NCBI GenBank assembly: GCA_910583815.1
Contig: CAJTZB010000018.1
Location: 1-24,077, forward strand
DNA from: an uncultured Lachnospiraceae bacterium
GTDB taxonomy: Bacteria; Bacillota; Clostridia; Lachnospirales; Lachnospiraceae
Direction of reading: 5' to 3'
DNA length: 24,077 nucleotides
Under the pieces are notes generated by a model. It was given only the letters and a program-made list of their open reading frames with translations, was not told the DNA's origin and made no database searches. This document shows positions 7,208 through 16,145 of this stretch, in pieces. How positions within the stretch are numbered: position 1 is the stretch's first letter; each line of letters starts with the position of its first letter. A program made the position numbers and the translations under genes.

Positions 7208-10200
7208 CTATGCTTCTTTCAGTTCTAAAAACTCTGAAAGCAGCTGCTTTAGCAGTTCAAACATCCGCTCCGCCTCTGCTTTTGGTGTCATTGGCTTTTT
7301 CTTTGGCGGCATCCGGTATTCAAAGTAAGGCACCGTATCTCTTACAAATTTTAACTCTGTCCTGTGTTTCTCCAAAAACTCCGGAATCCGTTCCGTTTTC
7401 AATTTTGCTTTCGGATACATACTAAGACGGACCTCGTCTCCATTTTGAGACAGTGCGCTGATATATACAGTATGACACATCGCTTTTATTAATGCAATCT
7501 GCAAAAGATGGTCAAATGCCACAGGAATATCTCCAAACCGGTCCACGAGCTCTTCCTGCATATCAGACAGCTCTTCTTCTGTCTCAATCGCCGCTACGCG
7601 TTTGTACATATCAAGCTTCTGCATTTCATTTTTAATGTAAGTTGCCGGAATAAACGCATCAACTTCCATATCAATTGTCGTTTCAAACGTTTCTTCTTCC
7701 TTCCGCTCACCTTTGACATCCTTTACCGCCTCATTGAGCATCTTGCAGTACAAATCATATCCAACTGCTTCCATATGGCCGCTCTGCTCTGCACCAAGCA
7801 GATTGCCTGCACCACGGATTTCCAAGTCGCGCATTGCGATTTTAAATCCGGAACCAAGTTCCGTAAACTCCCTGATTGCCTGCAGACGCTTTTCTGCAAC
7901 CTCTTTTAACATCTTATCACGCTTATACATTAAAAAGGCATACGCGGTCCGGTTAGAACGCCCGACACGTCCTCTCAGCTGATATAACTGCGACAGTCCC
8001 ATCCGGTCTGCATCATCAATTAGCATTGTATTAACATTGGAAATATCCAGTCCTGTTTCGATAATCGTTGTGGAGACAAGCACATCAATTTCCCCATTGA
8101 TAAATTCATACATGATTTTTTCCAATTGACGCTCGCTCATCTGCCCATGCGCATATGCTACTTCTGCCTCCGGCACCAGACGGGAAATCTGTGCCGCAAT
8201 CTCGTCAATGCCCTGTACACGGTTATAGACATAATACACCTGTCCGCCACGCACCAGTTCACGGTTGATTGCTTCGCGGATGATCTCATCGTTATGTTCC
8301 ATAACAAATGTCTGAATCGGCAGACGGTCCACCGGAGGTTCCTCCAGAACGCTCATATCACGTATACCTGCAAGGCTCATATGCAATGTCCTTGGAATCG
8401 GCGTTGCAGTAAGTGTCAGGACATCCACAGTTTCCTTCATCTGCTTGATTTTTTCTTTATGTGCTACCCCAAAACGCTGTTCTTCATCCACAATCAGAAG
8501 TCCTAAATTTTTGAATTCCACATCCGAAGAAAGCACCCTGTGAGTTCCTATTACAATATCAGCCGTTCCTTTGCGCAGGCCTTCTAACAGCTTCTTCTGC
8601 TGTGCCGGAGTACGGAACCTGGAGAGCATGCCAATCTGCACCGGGAAATCCAGCATACGGTTTGTAAAGGTATTGTAATGCTGCTGTGCTAAAATCGTCG
8701 TTGGCACAAGCACGACAACCTGTTTTCCGTCCGATACCGCCTTAAATGCCGCACGGATTGCAATCTCAGTTTTTCCATAGCCGACATCGCCGCAGATTAA
8801 GCGATCCATAATCTTCGTGCTTTCCATATCGTGCTTTGTCTCTTCAATTGCGCGCAGCTGATCCTCCGTTTCCTCATAAGGAAACAGCTCCTCAAATTCT
8901 TTCTGCCAGACAGTATCCGCCGAAAACGCATGGCCGCTCTGTGCTTCGCGGTGTGCATACAGCTTTACAAGCTCTTCTGCCATCTCACGTACCGCATGGC
9001 GTACTCTTGTCTTTGTATTTTTCCATTCTACAGAATTCATGCGGTTTAACTTTGGTTTTTTTGCCGCATCTGCACTCGCATATTTTTGAATTACGTCAAG
9101 ACCGGTCGCCGGAATATATAAAATGCCGCCATCGCCATATTCAATTTTGATATAGTCTTTTGCAACCTTCTCTACTTCTATTTTTTCAATTCCACGGTAA
9201 ATGCCAAGGCCGTGATTCTCATGCACAACATAGTCGCCATAGGCCAGTTCATGAAAACTTTGGATTTTCTGTCCATCGTAGGAATGCTTTTTCTTTTTAC
9301 GCTTCTTTTCTGCGCCAAAAATATCGCTTTCGGAAAGCACGACAAATTTTAAGGTCGGATATTCAAACCCGCGGCGCAGGTTTCCCTGTGCCACCATAAT
9401 CTCTCCTTGTGCAAGAACACGGTCCTTGTTATCACTGAAAAATGCCGGAAGCTCGTACTCCTGAAGATCCTCTGCCAGCCTTGCTGCCCTTGTTTTGGAT
9501 GAGGTCAGCACAATAATGCGGTAGCCTTTCTTCTTCCATGCCGCAAGGTCCTTGACCAAAAGCTCAAAGCCGGAATTATACGGATTGACTGACTTGACCG
9601 TAAGATCATACCGTACTTTTGGTTCTAGTAACTGGAAACGGTAGTCCATCGTGGAGAGCATCAATGTTGTTTTATCTGCAAACCCTGCAAGCAGCGCCTT
9701 GTAATCAAAAATCACATCTGCCTGAGATGGCAGAATATAGCCTTTTTCCAGACGCCCGCTCATACTTTCACGAAATTCTGTCGCAGATGCCTCACCTTTT
9801 TCTGCAAGGCGGCTTGGCTCATCCAATATAACCAACGCATGCTCGTCAAAATAATCAAAAAAGGATACCGTATCCTCACAGAAAAACCGGATATAAGCAT
9901 CCAGCCCTGCACGCCCTCCGCAGTATTCCAAATTCTCTAAAAACTCTTCGGTCGTGCGGCGTACCCGCATTGCCTCTTCATTTTTTGCCTGCGCGCGCAA
10001 AGCCTGTTCTGTCTGCTCTGTTTCTCTTTTCAACCGGGCAATTCCGTCTGTAAGTTCGTTCCCTTTTAATACATATTCTACAGCCGGATAAATCCATAGT
10101 TCAGAAATCCGCTCAATGGAGCGCTGGCTGTCCACATCAAATACACGGATAGAATCAATTTCATCTCCAAACAGCTCAATCCGAACCGGTGCTTCCTCTG

Positions 10201-10768
10201 TCAGCGGGAAAATATCCAAAATGCCGCCTCGGACTGCAAATTCTCCCGGAATGCTTACCTGTCCTTGCCGTTCATAGCCAAGTGCCGCAAGCTGTGCTGC
10301 AAGTTCATCAGCTTCCACCGTATCTGTCTCAGAAATATGAAGGATTTCTTTGCTAATGGAAGAAAGCGGAGGGATTCGGTCCAACCCTCCGTCTATGCTT
10401 GTAATAATTGTGACGGGCGCGCCTGACAGCAACTGTTTCCATATGGAAAGCCGTTGCTTGATGATAGTATTTCCGTGTATATCTGCACTGTAAAAAATAA
10501 TATCTTTTGCCGGATATACCATTGTTTTTGGGTCATATAAACGGAAATCCTCGCAAAGTTCCTTTGCCCTTAATTCACTATAGGTTACAACCAAACGTAC
10601 CGGAAACTGCTCCATCAGTCCCGCCACAAAATGGCTTTTCTGTGAGTCCATGCAGCCTGTAACCTGCACCGGGGTCTTTCTTCCGGTCTTTTTGGTTCCG
10701 GTGAGCAACGCTTTTTCCACTGCAGCATATTCACTTAATTCTCTTAATGGCTCAGTATATGCTCTCAT
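7208..10768 (-). CDS. mfd: Transcription-repair coupling factor Mfd
   Basis: Mfd removes RNA polymerase stalled at DNA lesions and recruits UvrA for nucleotide excision repair. The product is 1186 residues, close to the usual 1150-1180. Domains in order: UvrB-homologous N-terminus (about 1-350; it contains the segment with IPGEFAVRGGILDIFPL), RNA polymerase-interacting domain (about 510-580, YGDYVVHENHGLGIYRGIEK), RecG-like translocase with Walker A GDVGYGKTE (K666) and DEEQ box (761-764), motif III TLTATPIPRTLHMS, motif VI region with LRGRVGRS, and the C-terminal TRCF domain from about 1020. The ATG at 10768 follows AGAGGGG closely. pth ends seven nt upstream and the parvulin lipoprotein follows, so this is the middle of a minus-strand operon. 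No truncation or frameshift seen. Confidence 0.97.
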   Translation of the reverse strand: MRAYTEPLRELSEYAAVEKALLTGTKKTGRKTPVQVTGCMDSQKSHFVAGLMEQFPVRLVVTYSELRAKELCEDFRLYDPKTMVYPAKDIIFYSADIHGNTIIKQRLSIWKQLLSGAPVTIITSIDGGLDRIPPLSSISKEILHISETDTVEADELAAQLAALGYERQGQVSIPGEFAVRGGILDIFPLTEEAPVRIELFGDEIDSIRVFDVDSQRSIERISELWIYPAVEYVLKGNELTDGIARLKRETEQTEQALRAQAKNEEAMRVRRTTEEFLENLEYCGGRAGLDAYIRFFCEDTVSFFDYFDEHALVILDEPSRLAEKGEASATEFRESMSGRLEKGYILPSQADVIFDYKALLAGFADKTTLMLSTMDYRFQLLEPKVRYDLTVKSVNPYNSGFELLVKDLAAWKKKGYRIIVLTSSKTRAARLAEDLQEYELPAFFSDNKDRVLAQGEIMVAQGNLRRGFEYPTLKFVVLSESDIFGAEKKRKKKKHSYDGQKIQSFHELAYGDYVVHENHGLGIYRGIEKIEVEKVAKDYIKIEYGDGGILYIPATGLDVIQKYASADAAKKPKLNRMNSVEWKNTKTRVRHAVREMAEELVKLYAHREAQSGHAFSADTVWQKEFEELFPYEETEDQLRAIEETKHDMESTKIMDRLICGDVGYGKTEIAIRAAFKAVSDGKQVVVLVPTTILAQQHYNTFTNRMLDFPVQIGMLSRFRTPAQQKKLLEGLRKGTADIVIGTHRVLSSDVEFKNLGLLIVDEEQRFGVAHKEKIKQMKETVDVLTLTATPIPRTLHMSLAGIRDMSVLEEPPVDRLPIQTFVMEHNDEIIREAINRELVRGGQVYYVYNRVQGIDEIAAQISRLVPEAEVAYAHGQMSERQLEKIMYEFINGEIDVLVSTTIIETGLDISNVNTMLIDDADRMGLSQLYQLRGRVGRSNRTAYAFLMYKRDKMLKEVAEKRLQAIREFTELGSGFKIAMRDLEIRGAGNLLGAEQSGHMEAVGYDLYCKMLNEAVKDVKGERKEEETFETTIDMEVDAFIPATYIKNEMQKLDMYKRVAAIETEEELSDMQEELVDRFGDIPVAFDHLLQIALIKAMCHTVYISALSQNGDEVRLSMYPKAKLKTERIPEFLEKHRTELKFVRDTVPYFEYRMPPKKKPMTPKAEAERMFELLKQLLSEFLELKEA

Positions 10769-10775
10769 AGCCCCT

Positions 10776-11345
10776 CTACTTTTTTTTCTTGTTAAAAAGG
10801 TTCATTGCTTTCTCTATTTCTCCCTGCAGAAACAGGACACATGCTTCGGCAGCATCCGAAAGAGCCTCTCGCATTATCGGCTCTTCTTCTGCCGGAAACC
10901 TCCCAAGTACATAGTCTGCCAATTCCCATCCTTCCGGTTTCTCACCAACACCAATACGTATCCTTGCAAATTCTTCGGTTCCAAGCTGTGCAATTATGCT
11001 TTTTATTCCATTGTGCCCGCCTGCGCTTCCTCTCTCTCGGATGCGCAGCTGTCCCGGCGCAAGACAGACATCATCATATAACACAAGCAGGTCAGATGGT
11101 TCTGCTTTGTAAAAATCAAGCACAGCATGCACACTTTCACCACTTGCGTTCATATAGGTCTGCGGCTTTACAAGAATCACCTTTTCCCCTGCAATGATAC
11201 CCTTGCCACAGAGCGCTTTGTGTTTTTTTTCCTTTACCTCTATCCGATAGACATCCGACAGTTTTGTAACTGCATCAAATCCAATATTATGCCTTGTTCC
11301 GGCATATTGTGCCGTCGGATTCCCAAGTCCAACAATAAATTTCAT
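10776..11345 (-). CDS. pth: Peptidyl-tRNA hydrolase
   Basis: Cleaves peptidyl-tRNA dropped from ribosomes so the tRNA can be recycled. The 189-residue length is normal for bacterial Pth. The signature opens at MKFIVGLGNPTAQYAGTRHN: N9 and catalytic H19 correspond to N10 and H20 of the E. coli enzyme. KPQTYMNASGESV, the YDD motif and GSAGGHNGIKS (substrate-binding Asn) follow. The gene starts three nt after the deacetylase stop and is seven nt from mfd, so translation is tightly coupled. The order pth-mfd is widespread in Firmicutes. Confidence 0.97.
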   Translation of the reverse strand: MKFIVGLGNPTAQYAGTRHNIGFDAVTKLSDVYRIEVKEKKHKALCGKGIIAGEKVILVKPQTYMNASGESVHAVLDFYKAEPSDLLVLYDDVCLAPGQLRIRERGSAGGHNGIKSIIAQLGTEEFARIRIGVGEKPEGWELADYVLGRFPAEEEPIMREALSDAAEACVLFLQGEIEKAMNLFNKKKK

Positions 11346-11348
11346 GAA

Positions 11349-13040
11349 TCAGTCCCCATTCTTATATCTTATACCACATTTTGGAGTAATCCCTTTATAA
11401 TAGAACAATTCGCTGATTGTCACAAACTGATAGCCGCGGGCAGTCAGTTCCGGAAGCAATTTTTCCACCGCGTCTGCCGTTGACTGGTACAAAGAATGCA
11501 GCAAGATAATATCGCCGTCTCTTACTTCTGACAGCACTTTTTTATAAACTGTATCTGCATTGCGGCTCTTCCAGTCACGACTGTCAAGGCTCCAATGTAT
11601 CAAAGGCATTGGGGCATCGCTGCTCCAATCCGGGTAATCTCCACCTGGCAGACGCACATATTCTGGTGCATGTCCTACAACCTTAGCAATCCGTAAATTC
11701 GCCTGGTTGATTTCCTGCCAAAATACTTCCGGCGTTTCCTTTGTCAAGTATTTATGTGAATACGTATGGCTTGCAATCTCATGCCCTGCATCATACAAAT
11801 CTCTCAGTGTATCTCCACGAGAGCCGGCCGTGCGCTCCCCAAGTGTAAAAAAGGTTGCTCTTGCATCATACTTTGCAAGGATAGTTAAAAGCTGTTCTTC
11901 TACCGGAGTATGCACACCGTCATCAAAAGTCAGGGCTATCATTTTTTTATTTGGATCAAGCTCCCTGATTTCCCTTGCCGTGGATTTTCCGGACAGATTA
12001 TATTTCATGAACGCAAGTGCTTCACTCATATCCACCTGATAAGTGAATTCCTGATGCGCTGTTTTTTCCGTCAGCGTATCTTCTGGGAAACAAAATACCA
12101 CTTTGTCCCCTTTTATATAATAAAGAGCATAATCCTCCGGACGATATTTCGTTGCATAGGAAAGAAATGGTTCTGCCGTTTCTTCTGCTCCCTTTGTTGG
12201 CTCTGCCTCTCCGGTCTCCGGTACTTTTTCCGTTTTTATATATTTTTTAACTTCCCGCATCAGACGTTCTTTCAAGATAGCAAAGTAAGTCTCATGGAAC
12301 ATTTCTTGTCCACTCACACTCTCTCCGGTCTCCATATTGTAAACAAGCGGAAACAGCCTTGTTTTTACTTCCTCTCGCCTCCCTGTCCCATGTTCTCCTG
12401 TAATCTGCTCCGTCACATGGAACACGACAGACAGCCAGTTCTCATTCCGGAAGCAGTCGTAGTCCAATGCCAATGTCGTTGTCCCTGCAAAAGACTCTCC
12501 TTCCAGTACCTTCAAATGCTCTTCTGCCTCTTTCAAAACTTCTGCAATATCTCCACGGATTGCCGTATCTATCTCTATATTCCCGGTCTGAGGGAGCGCA
12601 AACAGCATAATATGGTTTCCTTCTACATAATATTCTGTGTCTGCCTGTCCGTATTCTTTTACTGTAGCACCATATCTCTCTTCCAGTTCACGCAGCACTT
12701 CTTCTGTTCCCTTCCATTCTTTCTCTGGCAGTGTCGGCTGAGGGGGCAATGTTTGCGAGCCGTCCGCCGGTGTCACTTCCGGCGAAAGTGGGTTCGTCGG
12801 AAATGGCGTACTTGCCGCCGGAGTAATTGTAGAAACCAAGTGCCCATCCGGAGGCAGGGTAGGCTGTGCGGAATTTTCTTCCTCCTGCTTTGTATTCCAC
12901 CAATCCCGAAAGGTGTCATATCCATTTAGTCTCATAATAAAAATGAAAATCAGCAAAATCAACAGAATGCTCCAGGTAATCAGCAAAAAATAAATCGCGC
13001 CCTGCAGCTTCCTGTTTCTTTTTTTCTCTTTCTTGCTCAT
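11349..13040 (-). CDS. Membrane-anchored polysaccharide (peptidoglycan) deacetylase, PdaC-like
   Basis: A NodB-family (CE4) metal-dependent deacetylase, likely acting outside the cell on peptidoglycan or another N-acetylated polymer. The 563-residue protein has a basic N-terminus, one transmembrane helix (about 13-37), a Pro/Thr-rich linker (about 55-105), then a beta-rich DUF3298/DUF4163-like domain (about 115-345) as in Bacillus PdaC. The catalytic domain starts near 365. CE4 motifs are complete: TFDDG (D373, D374), metal ligands H425 and H429 in SHTYSH, RLPGGDY, WSLDSRDW and IILLHS. ATG 13040 is preceded by AAGGAAG. It heads the operon with pth and mfd. An unusually high share of Glu/Lys in the domain between linker and NodB supports an exposed extracytoplasmic module. 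The exact substrate is not visible. Confidence 0.9.
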   Translation of the reverse strand: MSKKEKKRNRKLQGAIYFLLITWSILLILLIFIFIMRLNGYDTFRDWWNTKQEEENSAQPTLPPDGHLVSTITPAASTPFPTNPLSPEVTPADGSQTLPPQPTLPEKEWKGTEEVLRELEERYGATVKEYGQADTEYYVEGNHIMLFALPQTGNIEIDTAIRGDIAEVLKEAEEHLKVLEGESFAGTTTLALDYDCFRNENWLSVVFHVTEQITGEHGTGRREEVKTRLFPLVYNMETGESVSGQEMFHETYFAILKERLMREVKKYIKTEKVPETGEAEPTKGAEETAEPFLSYATKYRPEDYALYYIKGDKVVFCFPEDTLTEKTAHQEFTYQVDMSEALAFMKYNLSGKSTAREIRELDPNKKMIALTFDDGVHTPVEEQLLTILAKYDARATFFTLGERTAGSRGDTLRDLYDAGHEIASHTYSHKYLTKETPEVFWQEINQANLRIAKVVGHAPEYVRLPGGDYPDWSSDAPMPLIHWSLDSRDWKSRNADTVYKKVLSEVRDGDIILLHSLYQSTADAVEKLLPELTARGYQFVTISELFYYKGITPKCGIRYKNGD

Positions 13041-13083
13041 ATTCTCGCTTCCTTATCTATCTTGTACGCTCATTTTGCCCCAT

Positions 13084-13089
13084 ATTATA
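13084..13089 (-). promoter_or_regulatory. Possible -10 box for the deacetylase-pth-mfd operon
   Basis: A perfect minus-strand TATAAT lies 44 nt before the ATG at 13040. No convincing -35 stands 16-18 nt upstream, so only the -10 is proposed. Confidence 0.3.
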
Positions 13090-13171
13090 AAAATATCTCT
13101 GTATAGAATATACCAAGAATGCGATTCCTACAAGCTCATTTTCGCAAAATTAAGGAATTTGCAAGAGTATA

Positions 13172-13204
13172 AAATTTCCGCAAGCAACAAAAATTTCCGC
13201 AAGC
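13172..13204 (+). repeat. Short tandem direct repeat AAATTTCCGCAAGC x2
   Basis: Two identical 14-nt copies (13172-13185 and 13191-13204) are separated by AACAA; a degenerate third copy, GGAATTTGCAAG, lies at 13154-13165. The second copy runs into the left end of the structured repeat at 13189-13306. Confidence 0.7.
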
Positions 13205-13270
13205 GGCAATTGCAAATCCGTGGAGCAGATTTGGAAACGAGTGCGCTTTGCGGCGCAGTTTCTTATAAGG
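13189..13270 (+). repeat. Dispersed structured intergenic repeat, copy A
   Basis: The core 13205-13270 aligns without gaps to 16329-16394, with 55 of 66 positions identical by hand count; most differences are transitions. The core starts GGCAATTGCAAATCCG and ends with a GCGCAGTTTC-type block. Paired parts are kept in both copies: GAAAC/GTTTC enclosing TGCGC/GCGCA here, and GGGAA/TTTCC enclosing TGCGCC/GGCGCA in copy B. A small hairpin precedes each core, CCGC-aa-GCGG here. A stem-loop follows directly (13273-13306), as in copy B. The function is unknown; it may be a non-autonomous mobile repeat or an RNA motif. Confidence 0.75.
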
Positions 13271-13272
13271 AA

Positions 13273-13306
13273 AAAGCGGGAGAGAACTTTTATTCTCCCC
13301 CGCTTT
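13273..13306 (-). terminator. Terminator of the glgC-glgD-spoVG operon (stem works on both strands)
   Basis: Arms 13273-13286 and 13293-13306 form 14 positions with one A-C mismatch around a six-base loop, rich in GC (GCGGG/CCCGC). On the minus strand it ends in TTTTTCC and starts 17 nt after the spoVG stop. On the plus strand the stem is followed by CCGCTTTTTG, so it could also stop plus-strand transcripts coming through repeat copy A. It is the stem-loop attached to that repeat. Confidence 0.8.
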
Positions 13307-13323
13307 CCGCTTTTTGTAAAAAT

Positions 13324-13605
13324 TTACTGTGCTTCATCTAACAAGCCGTTTTCTATTGCCTTCTGGTAATGTGCCAAAATTGTTCCATGAATACGGTCTC
13401 TTGTTTTAGAATTGATTGGGTGCGCAATGTCCCGGTACTCGCCTTCCTCAGTCTTTCTGCTTGGCATCGCGATAAATAACCCCTTTTCCCCCTCAATTAT
13501 TTTGATGTCATGAATTACAAATTCGTCGTCTACGGTAATAGACACAATTGCTTTCATCTTACCTTCTTTTGCAACTTGACGGATTCTTACATCTGTTATC
13601 TGCAC
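13324..13605 (-). CDS. spoVG: Septation/regulatory protein SpoVG
   Basis: SpoVG is a small nucleic-acid-binding regulator; in Bacillus it affects asymmetric septation and sporulation, and in other Firmicutes virulence, capsule and envelope genes. The 93-residue product is the normal length. It opens MQITDVRIRQVAKEGKMKAI and carries IHDIKIIEG, FIAMPSRK and the closing DIAHPINSKTRDRI block. The start is GTG 13605 with a GGGGGG ribosome binding site seven nt upstream. It follows glgD by 26 nt with no promoter seen between, and a terminator lies 17 nt after its stop, so it appears to be the last gene of the glgC-glgD-spoVG unit. Confidence 0.97.
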   Translation of the reverse strand: MQITDVRIRQVAKEGKMKAIVSITVDDEFVIHDIKIIEGEKGLFIAMPSRKTEEGEYRDIAHPINSKTRDRIHGTILAHYQKAIENGLLDEAQ

Positions 13606-13631
13606 TTTTGTACCCCCCTGTATTTCATTTT

Positions 13632-14753
13632 CTACATGCCGTATCTTTCGTCCTTCTCCACAACGACTTTTACCTTGCCAGGCTCCCCAATAAAGGTGGA
13701 ATTTGCCTTGATAGAGTCACGGCTTTCTATGATGCAGTTTTCAATATATGTGTTGTCACCGATGTGTACGTCGTTTAAAATAATGGAGTTCTTGATGGTA
13801 CAATGATTACCTACATATACCTTTTTAAACAGGACAGAATTTTCCACAACACCGTTTAAAATACATCCGCTTGATATAAGGCTGTTCTTTACCACTGCTT
13901 CCGGATTGTATTTTGCAGGCGGGTTGTCATCAATCTTGGAATAAACATCCGGGTATTCTTTAAAGAAGTAATCACGAATGCCTTTATTCAGGAAATCCAT
14001 GTTGGTTTTATAGTAGGTGTCTACCATTGAGATATTGCTCCAGTACGTATCCATCTCATAGGAATAGATATGTTTTACGTCTTTGTAACGGATCAGAATA
14101 TCCCTTACAAAATCATGGCGCTCTTCTGCTGCAGAACGCTCCAGAAGCTCAATCAGCTGCCTTCTGCGGATAACATAGATACCGGTAGACACAAGGTTTG
14201 TCTTAGAAACCAAAGGCTTCTCTTCAAAATCTGTAATTCTTCCGTTTTCATCCGTGCTGACAACGCCGAACCGAGTCGCATCCTCCTCCGGGCCCAGTTC
14301 CTTTGTAACTACCGTGATATCTGCCTTCTTGCTGATATGATACTCCAGCACTTTGTTGAAATCCAGTTTATAAACACAGTCGCCCGAAGCAATTACTACA
14401 TATGGCTCATGGCTGCTCTTTAAAAAGTTCAGATTCTGCGCAATTGCATCTGCAGTACCACGGTACCAAAAACTGTTATCCATTGTGATTGTTGGTGTAA
14501 ATACAAACAAACCGCCCTGCTTTCTTCCAAAATCCCACCACTTGGAGGAACTCAGGTGCTCATTTAAGGAACGTGAGTTATACTGCGTCAGTACTGCAAC
14601 TCTCTGAATATGGGAGTTTGACATGCTGCTCAGCGCAAAATCAATAGCGCGGTAGCTTCCTGCAATCGGCATTGCCGAAATGGCACGCTTATAGGAAAGC
14701 TCCTGCATTCTTGTGTTGTTACCGCCTGCCAGAATAATACCTATTGCTCTCAT
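13632..14753 (-). CDS. glgD: Glucose-1-phosphate adenylyltransferase, GlgD subunit
   Basis: Firmicutes GlgD pairs with GlgC to form ADP-glucose pyrophosphorylase for glycogen synthesis; GlgD is mainly a modulating subunit with little activity alone. The 373-residue protein has a nucleotidyltransferase fold (about 1-245; GGNNTRMQELSYKRAISAMP, WYRGTADAIAQN, SGDCVYKLDF, FEEKP) and a C-terminal left-handed beta-helix with hexapeptide repeats (about 275-360). The canonical GGQGSRLG loop of GlgC is altered to GGNNTRMQ, typical of GlgD. Its ATG overlaps the glgC stop by four nt (ATGA, 14750-14753), so the two subunits are translationally coupled. Confidence 0.96.
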   Translation of the reverse strand: MRAIGIILAGGNNTRMQELSYKRAISAMPIAGSYRAIDFALSSMSNSHIQRVAVLTQYNSRSLNEHLSSSKWWDFGRKQGGLFVFTPTITMDNSFWYRGTADAIAQNLNFLKSSHEPYVVIASGDCVYKLDFNKVLEYHISKKADITVVTKELGPEEDATRFGVVSTDENGRITDFEEKPLVSKTNLVSTGIYVIRRRQLIELLERSAAEERHDFVRDILIRYKDVKHIYSYEMDTYWSNISMVDTYYKTNMDFLNKGIRDYFFKEYPDVYSKIDDNPPAKYNPEAVVKNSLISSGCILNGVVENSVLFKKVYVGNHCTIKNSIILNDVHIGDNTYIENCIIESRDSIKANSTFIGEPGKVKVVVEKDERYGM

Positions 14754-16024
14754 CTGCCGTCACCTACCTTAATAATATTCTGTCCGGATGCCAATACTCC
14801 GTTTGGATAATCATCTAATGTCGTTCCTCCAGAGATTGCCGTATTTTTTCCGACGCGGACTTTATACGGTATGACGGAGCCTTCTCCGATTGTTACCATG
14901 CCGCTGTTATAAATATCCGGCTTCCATACATTCGGCACTTCATCACCGACACCAATCTGGCATTCTGCACCAATAACACAGTTCTCTGCGATAATTGCCT
15001 TGTTTACAATAGTCTTGGAGCCGATTTCGCTGGCCTTCATAATAATGGAATCACGGACAACCGCGCCTTCTTTGACGATAACGCCAGGCCCAAGAATAGA
15101 GTTGTAAACTTCGCCGTAAACCTCTGCCCCTTCACTGATCAGACAGCGTTCCACGGTTGCTTCCTGTGCAATATATTGCGGAGGAATAACATCCGCCTTT
15201 GTATAAACCTTCCAAAATTCTTCGTATAAATTGAATTCCGGAATCAGTTCAATCAATTCCATGTTGGATTCCCAATAAGAAAGAAGCGTGCCAACATCCT
15301 TCCAGTAGCCGTTGTACTCATATGCAAACAGCCTGTCTCCCCTCTGGTGGCAGTATGGAATAATATGCTTGCCGAAGTCACAGCCTTTCTGTTCAGAAAG
15401 TGCAATCAAAGCTTCCTTTAAGACTTTCCATGTAAAGATATAAATACCCATCGAAGCCAGATTGCTCCTTGGGTGTGCTGGCTTTTCTTCAAAGTCCACG
15501 ATTCTCTTGTGTTCGTCAGTGATGACAATACCAAAACGGCATGCCTCTTCAAGCGGCACCGGAATAGCGGCAATTGTAACATCCGCATTGTTTGCCTTAT
15601 GGAAATCGAGCATTACTTCGTAGTCCATCTTGTAGATATGGTCTCCGCCAAGAATCAGGACATATTCCGGATTATACTGCTCCATGTACTGCAGATTCTG
15701 ATAAATTGCATTTGCGGTTCCCGTATACCACTCGCTGTTCGTACTCTTCTCATAAGGAGGGAGAATAGAAACTCCACCCACATTCCGGTCCAAATCCCAC
15801 GGAATACCAATCCCGATATGCGTATTCAGACGAAGCGGCTGGTACTGGGTCAGCACGCCGACTGTGTCAACTCCGGAATTGATGCAGTTGCTCAAAGGAA
15901 AGTCAATGATACGGTACTTTCCTCCAAAGGTCACTGCGGGCTTTGCTATAGATGAGGTCAGAACACCTAATCTTGAACCTTGTCCGCCAGCCAAAAGCAT
16001 GGCAATCATTTCTTTCTTAATCAC
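14750..16024 (-). CDS. glgC: Glucose-1-phosphate adenylyltransferase, catalytic subunit GlgC
   Basis: Makes ADP-glucose from ATP and glucose-1-phosphate, the committing step of bacterial glycogen synthesis. The chosen start is GTG 16024 (product MIKKEMIAMLLAGGQGSRLG), six nt after GAGAGGT (16031-16037). A longer reading from 16081 would add 19 residues that fit neither the family nor the predicted promoter. The 424-residue product shows the catalytic GGQGSRLG loop, KPAVTFGGKYRIIDFPLSNC, WYTGTANAIYQN, GGDHIYKMDY and FEEKP, followed by a beta-helix domain from about residue 290. The following glgD overlaps by four nt. No glycogen synthase, branching enzyme or phosphorylase gene is in the window. 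Confidence 0.96.
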   Translation of the reverse strand: MIKKEMIAMLLAGGQGSRLGVLTSSIAKPAVTFGGKYRIIDFPLSNCINSGVDTVGVLTQYQPLRLNTHIGIGIPWDLDRNVGGVSILPPYEKSTNSEWYTGTANAIYQNLQYMEQYNPEYVLILGGDHIYKMDYEVMLDFHKANNADVTIAAIPVPLEEACRFGIVITDEHKRIVDFEEKPAHPRSNLASMGIYIFTWKVLKEALIALSEQKGCDFGKHIIPYCHQRGDRLFAYEYNGYWKDVGTLLSYWESNMELIELIPEFNLYEEFWKVYTKADVIPPQYIAQEATVERCLISEGAEVYGEVYNSILGPGVIVKEGAVVRDSIIMKASEIGSKTIVNKAIIAENCVIGAECQIGVGDEVPNVWKPDIYNSGMVTIGEGSVIPYKVRVGKNTAISGGTTLDDYPNGVLASGQNIIKVGDGR

Positions 16025-16062
16025 GCTATCACCTCTCGCTGCATAATATTTAATGTACTTTG

Positions 16063-16145
16063 AGTATACCATTCTTTTCAAGAACTGTGAAGCACTTTTT
16101 ACAATTATTTTTTATTTTCTTTTTTCTTTTTTATATATTTTCTAC
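16063..16145 (-). promoter_or_regulatory. Predicted glgC operon promoter with A/T-rich UP-like tract
   Basis: On the minus strand TTCACA (16086-16091), a 17-nt spacer and TATACT (16063-16068) precede glgC. Directly upstream of the -35, positions 16095-16145 are an almost unbroken A/T tract (A-rich on the minus strand), the place expected for an UP element bound by the polymerase alpha subunit. Transcription would start near 16056, giving a leader of about 32 nt. Confidence 0.5.

Noticed and set aside
11910..12929. 339-codon plus-strand frame
   Set aside because: Antisense to the deacetylase gene, rich in Cys, Phe and Arg with no family resemblance; an effect of codon use on the opposite strand.
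13154..13204. CRISPR-like short direct repeats
   Set aside because: Only two exact 14-nt copies separated by 5 nt; no spacer-length regularity and no cas genes.
13033..13341. 102-codon plus-strand frame through the spoVG-deacetylase gap
   Set aside because: It translates the structured repeat and the spoVG terminator, has no ribosome binding site and no recognisable product.
16022..16081. Longer GlgC start at 16081
   Set aside because: It would add 19 residues unlike the family and overlaps the predicted -10 and leader; GTG 16024 has a ribosome binding site and gives the usual N-terminus.
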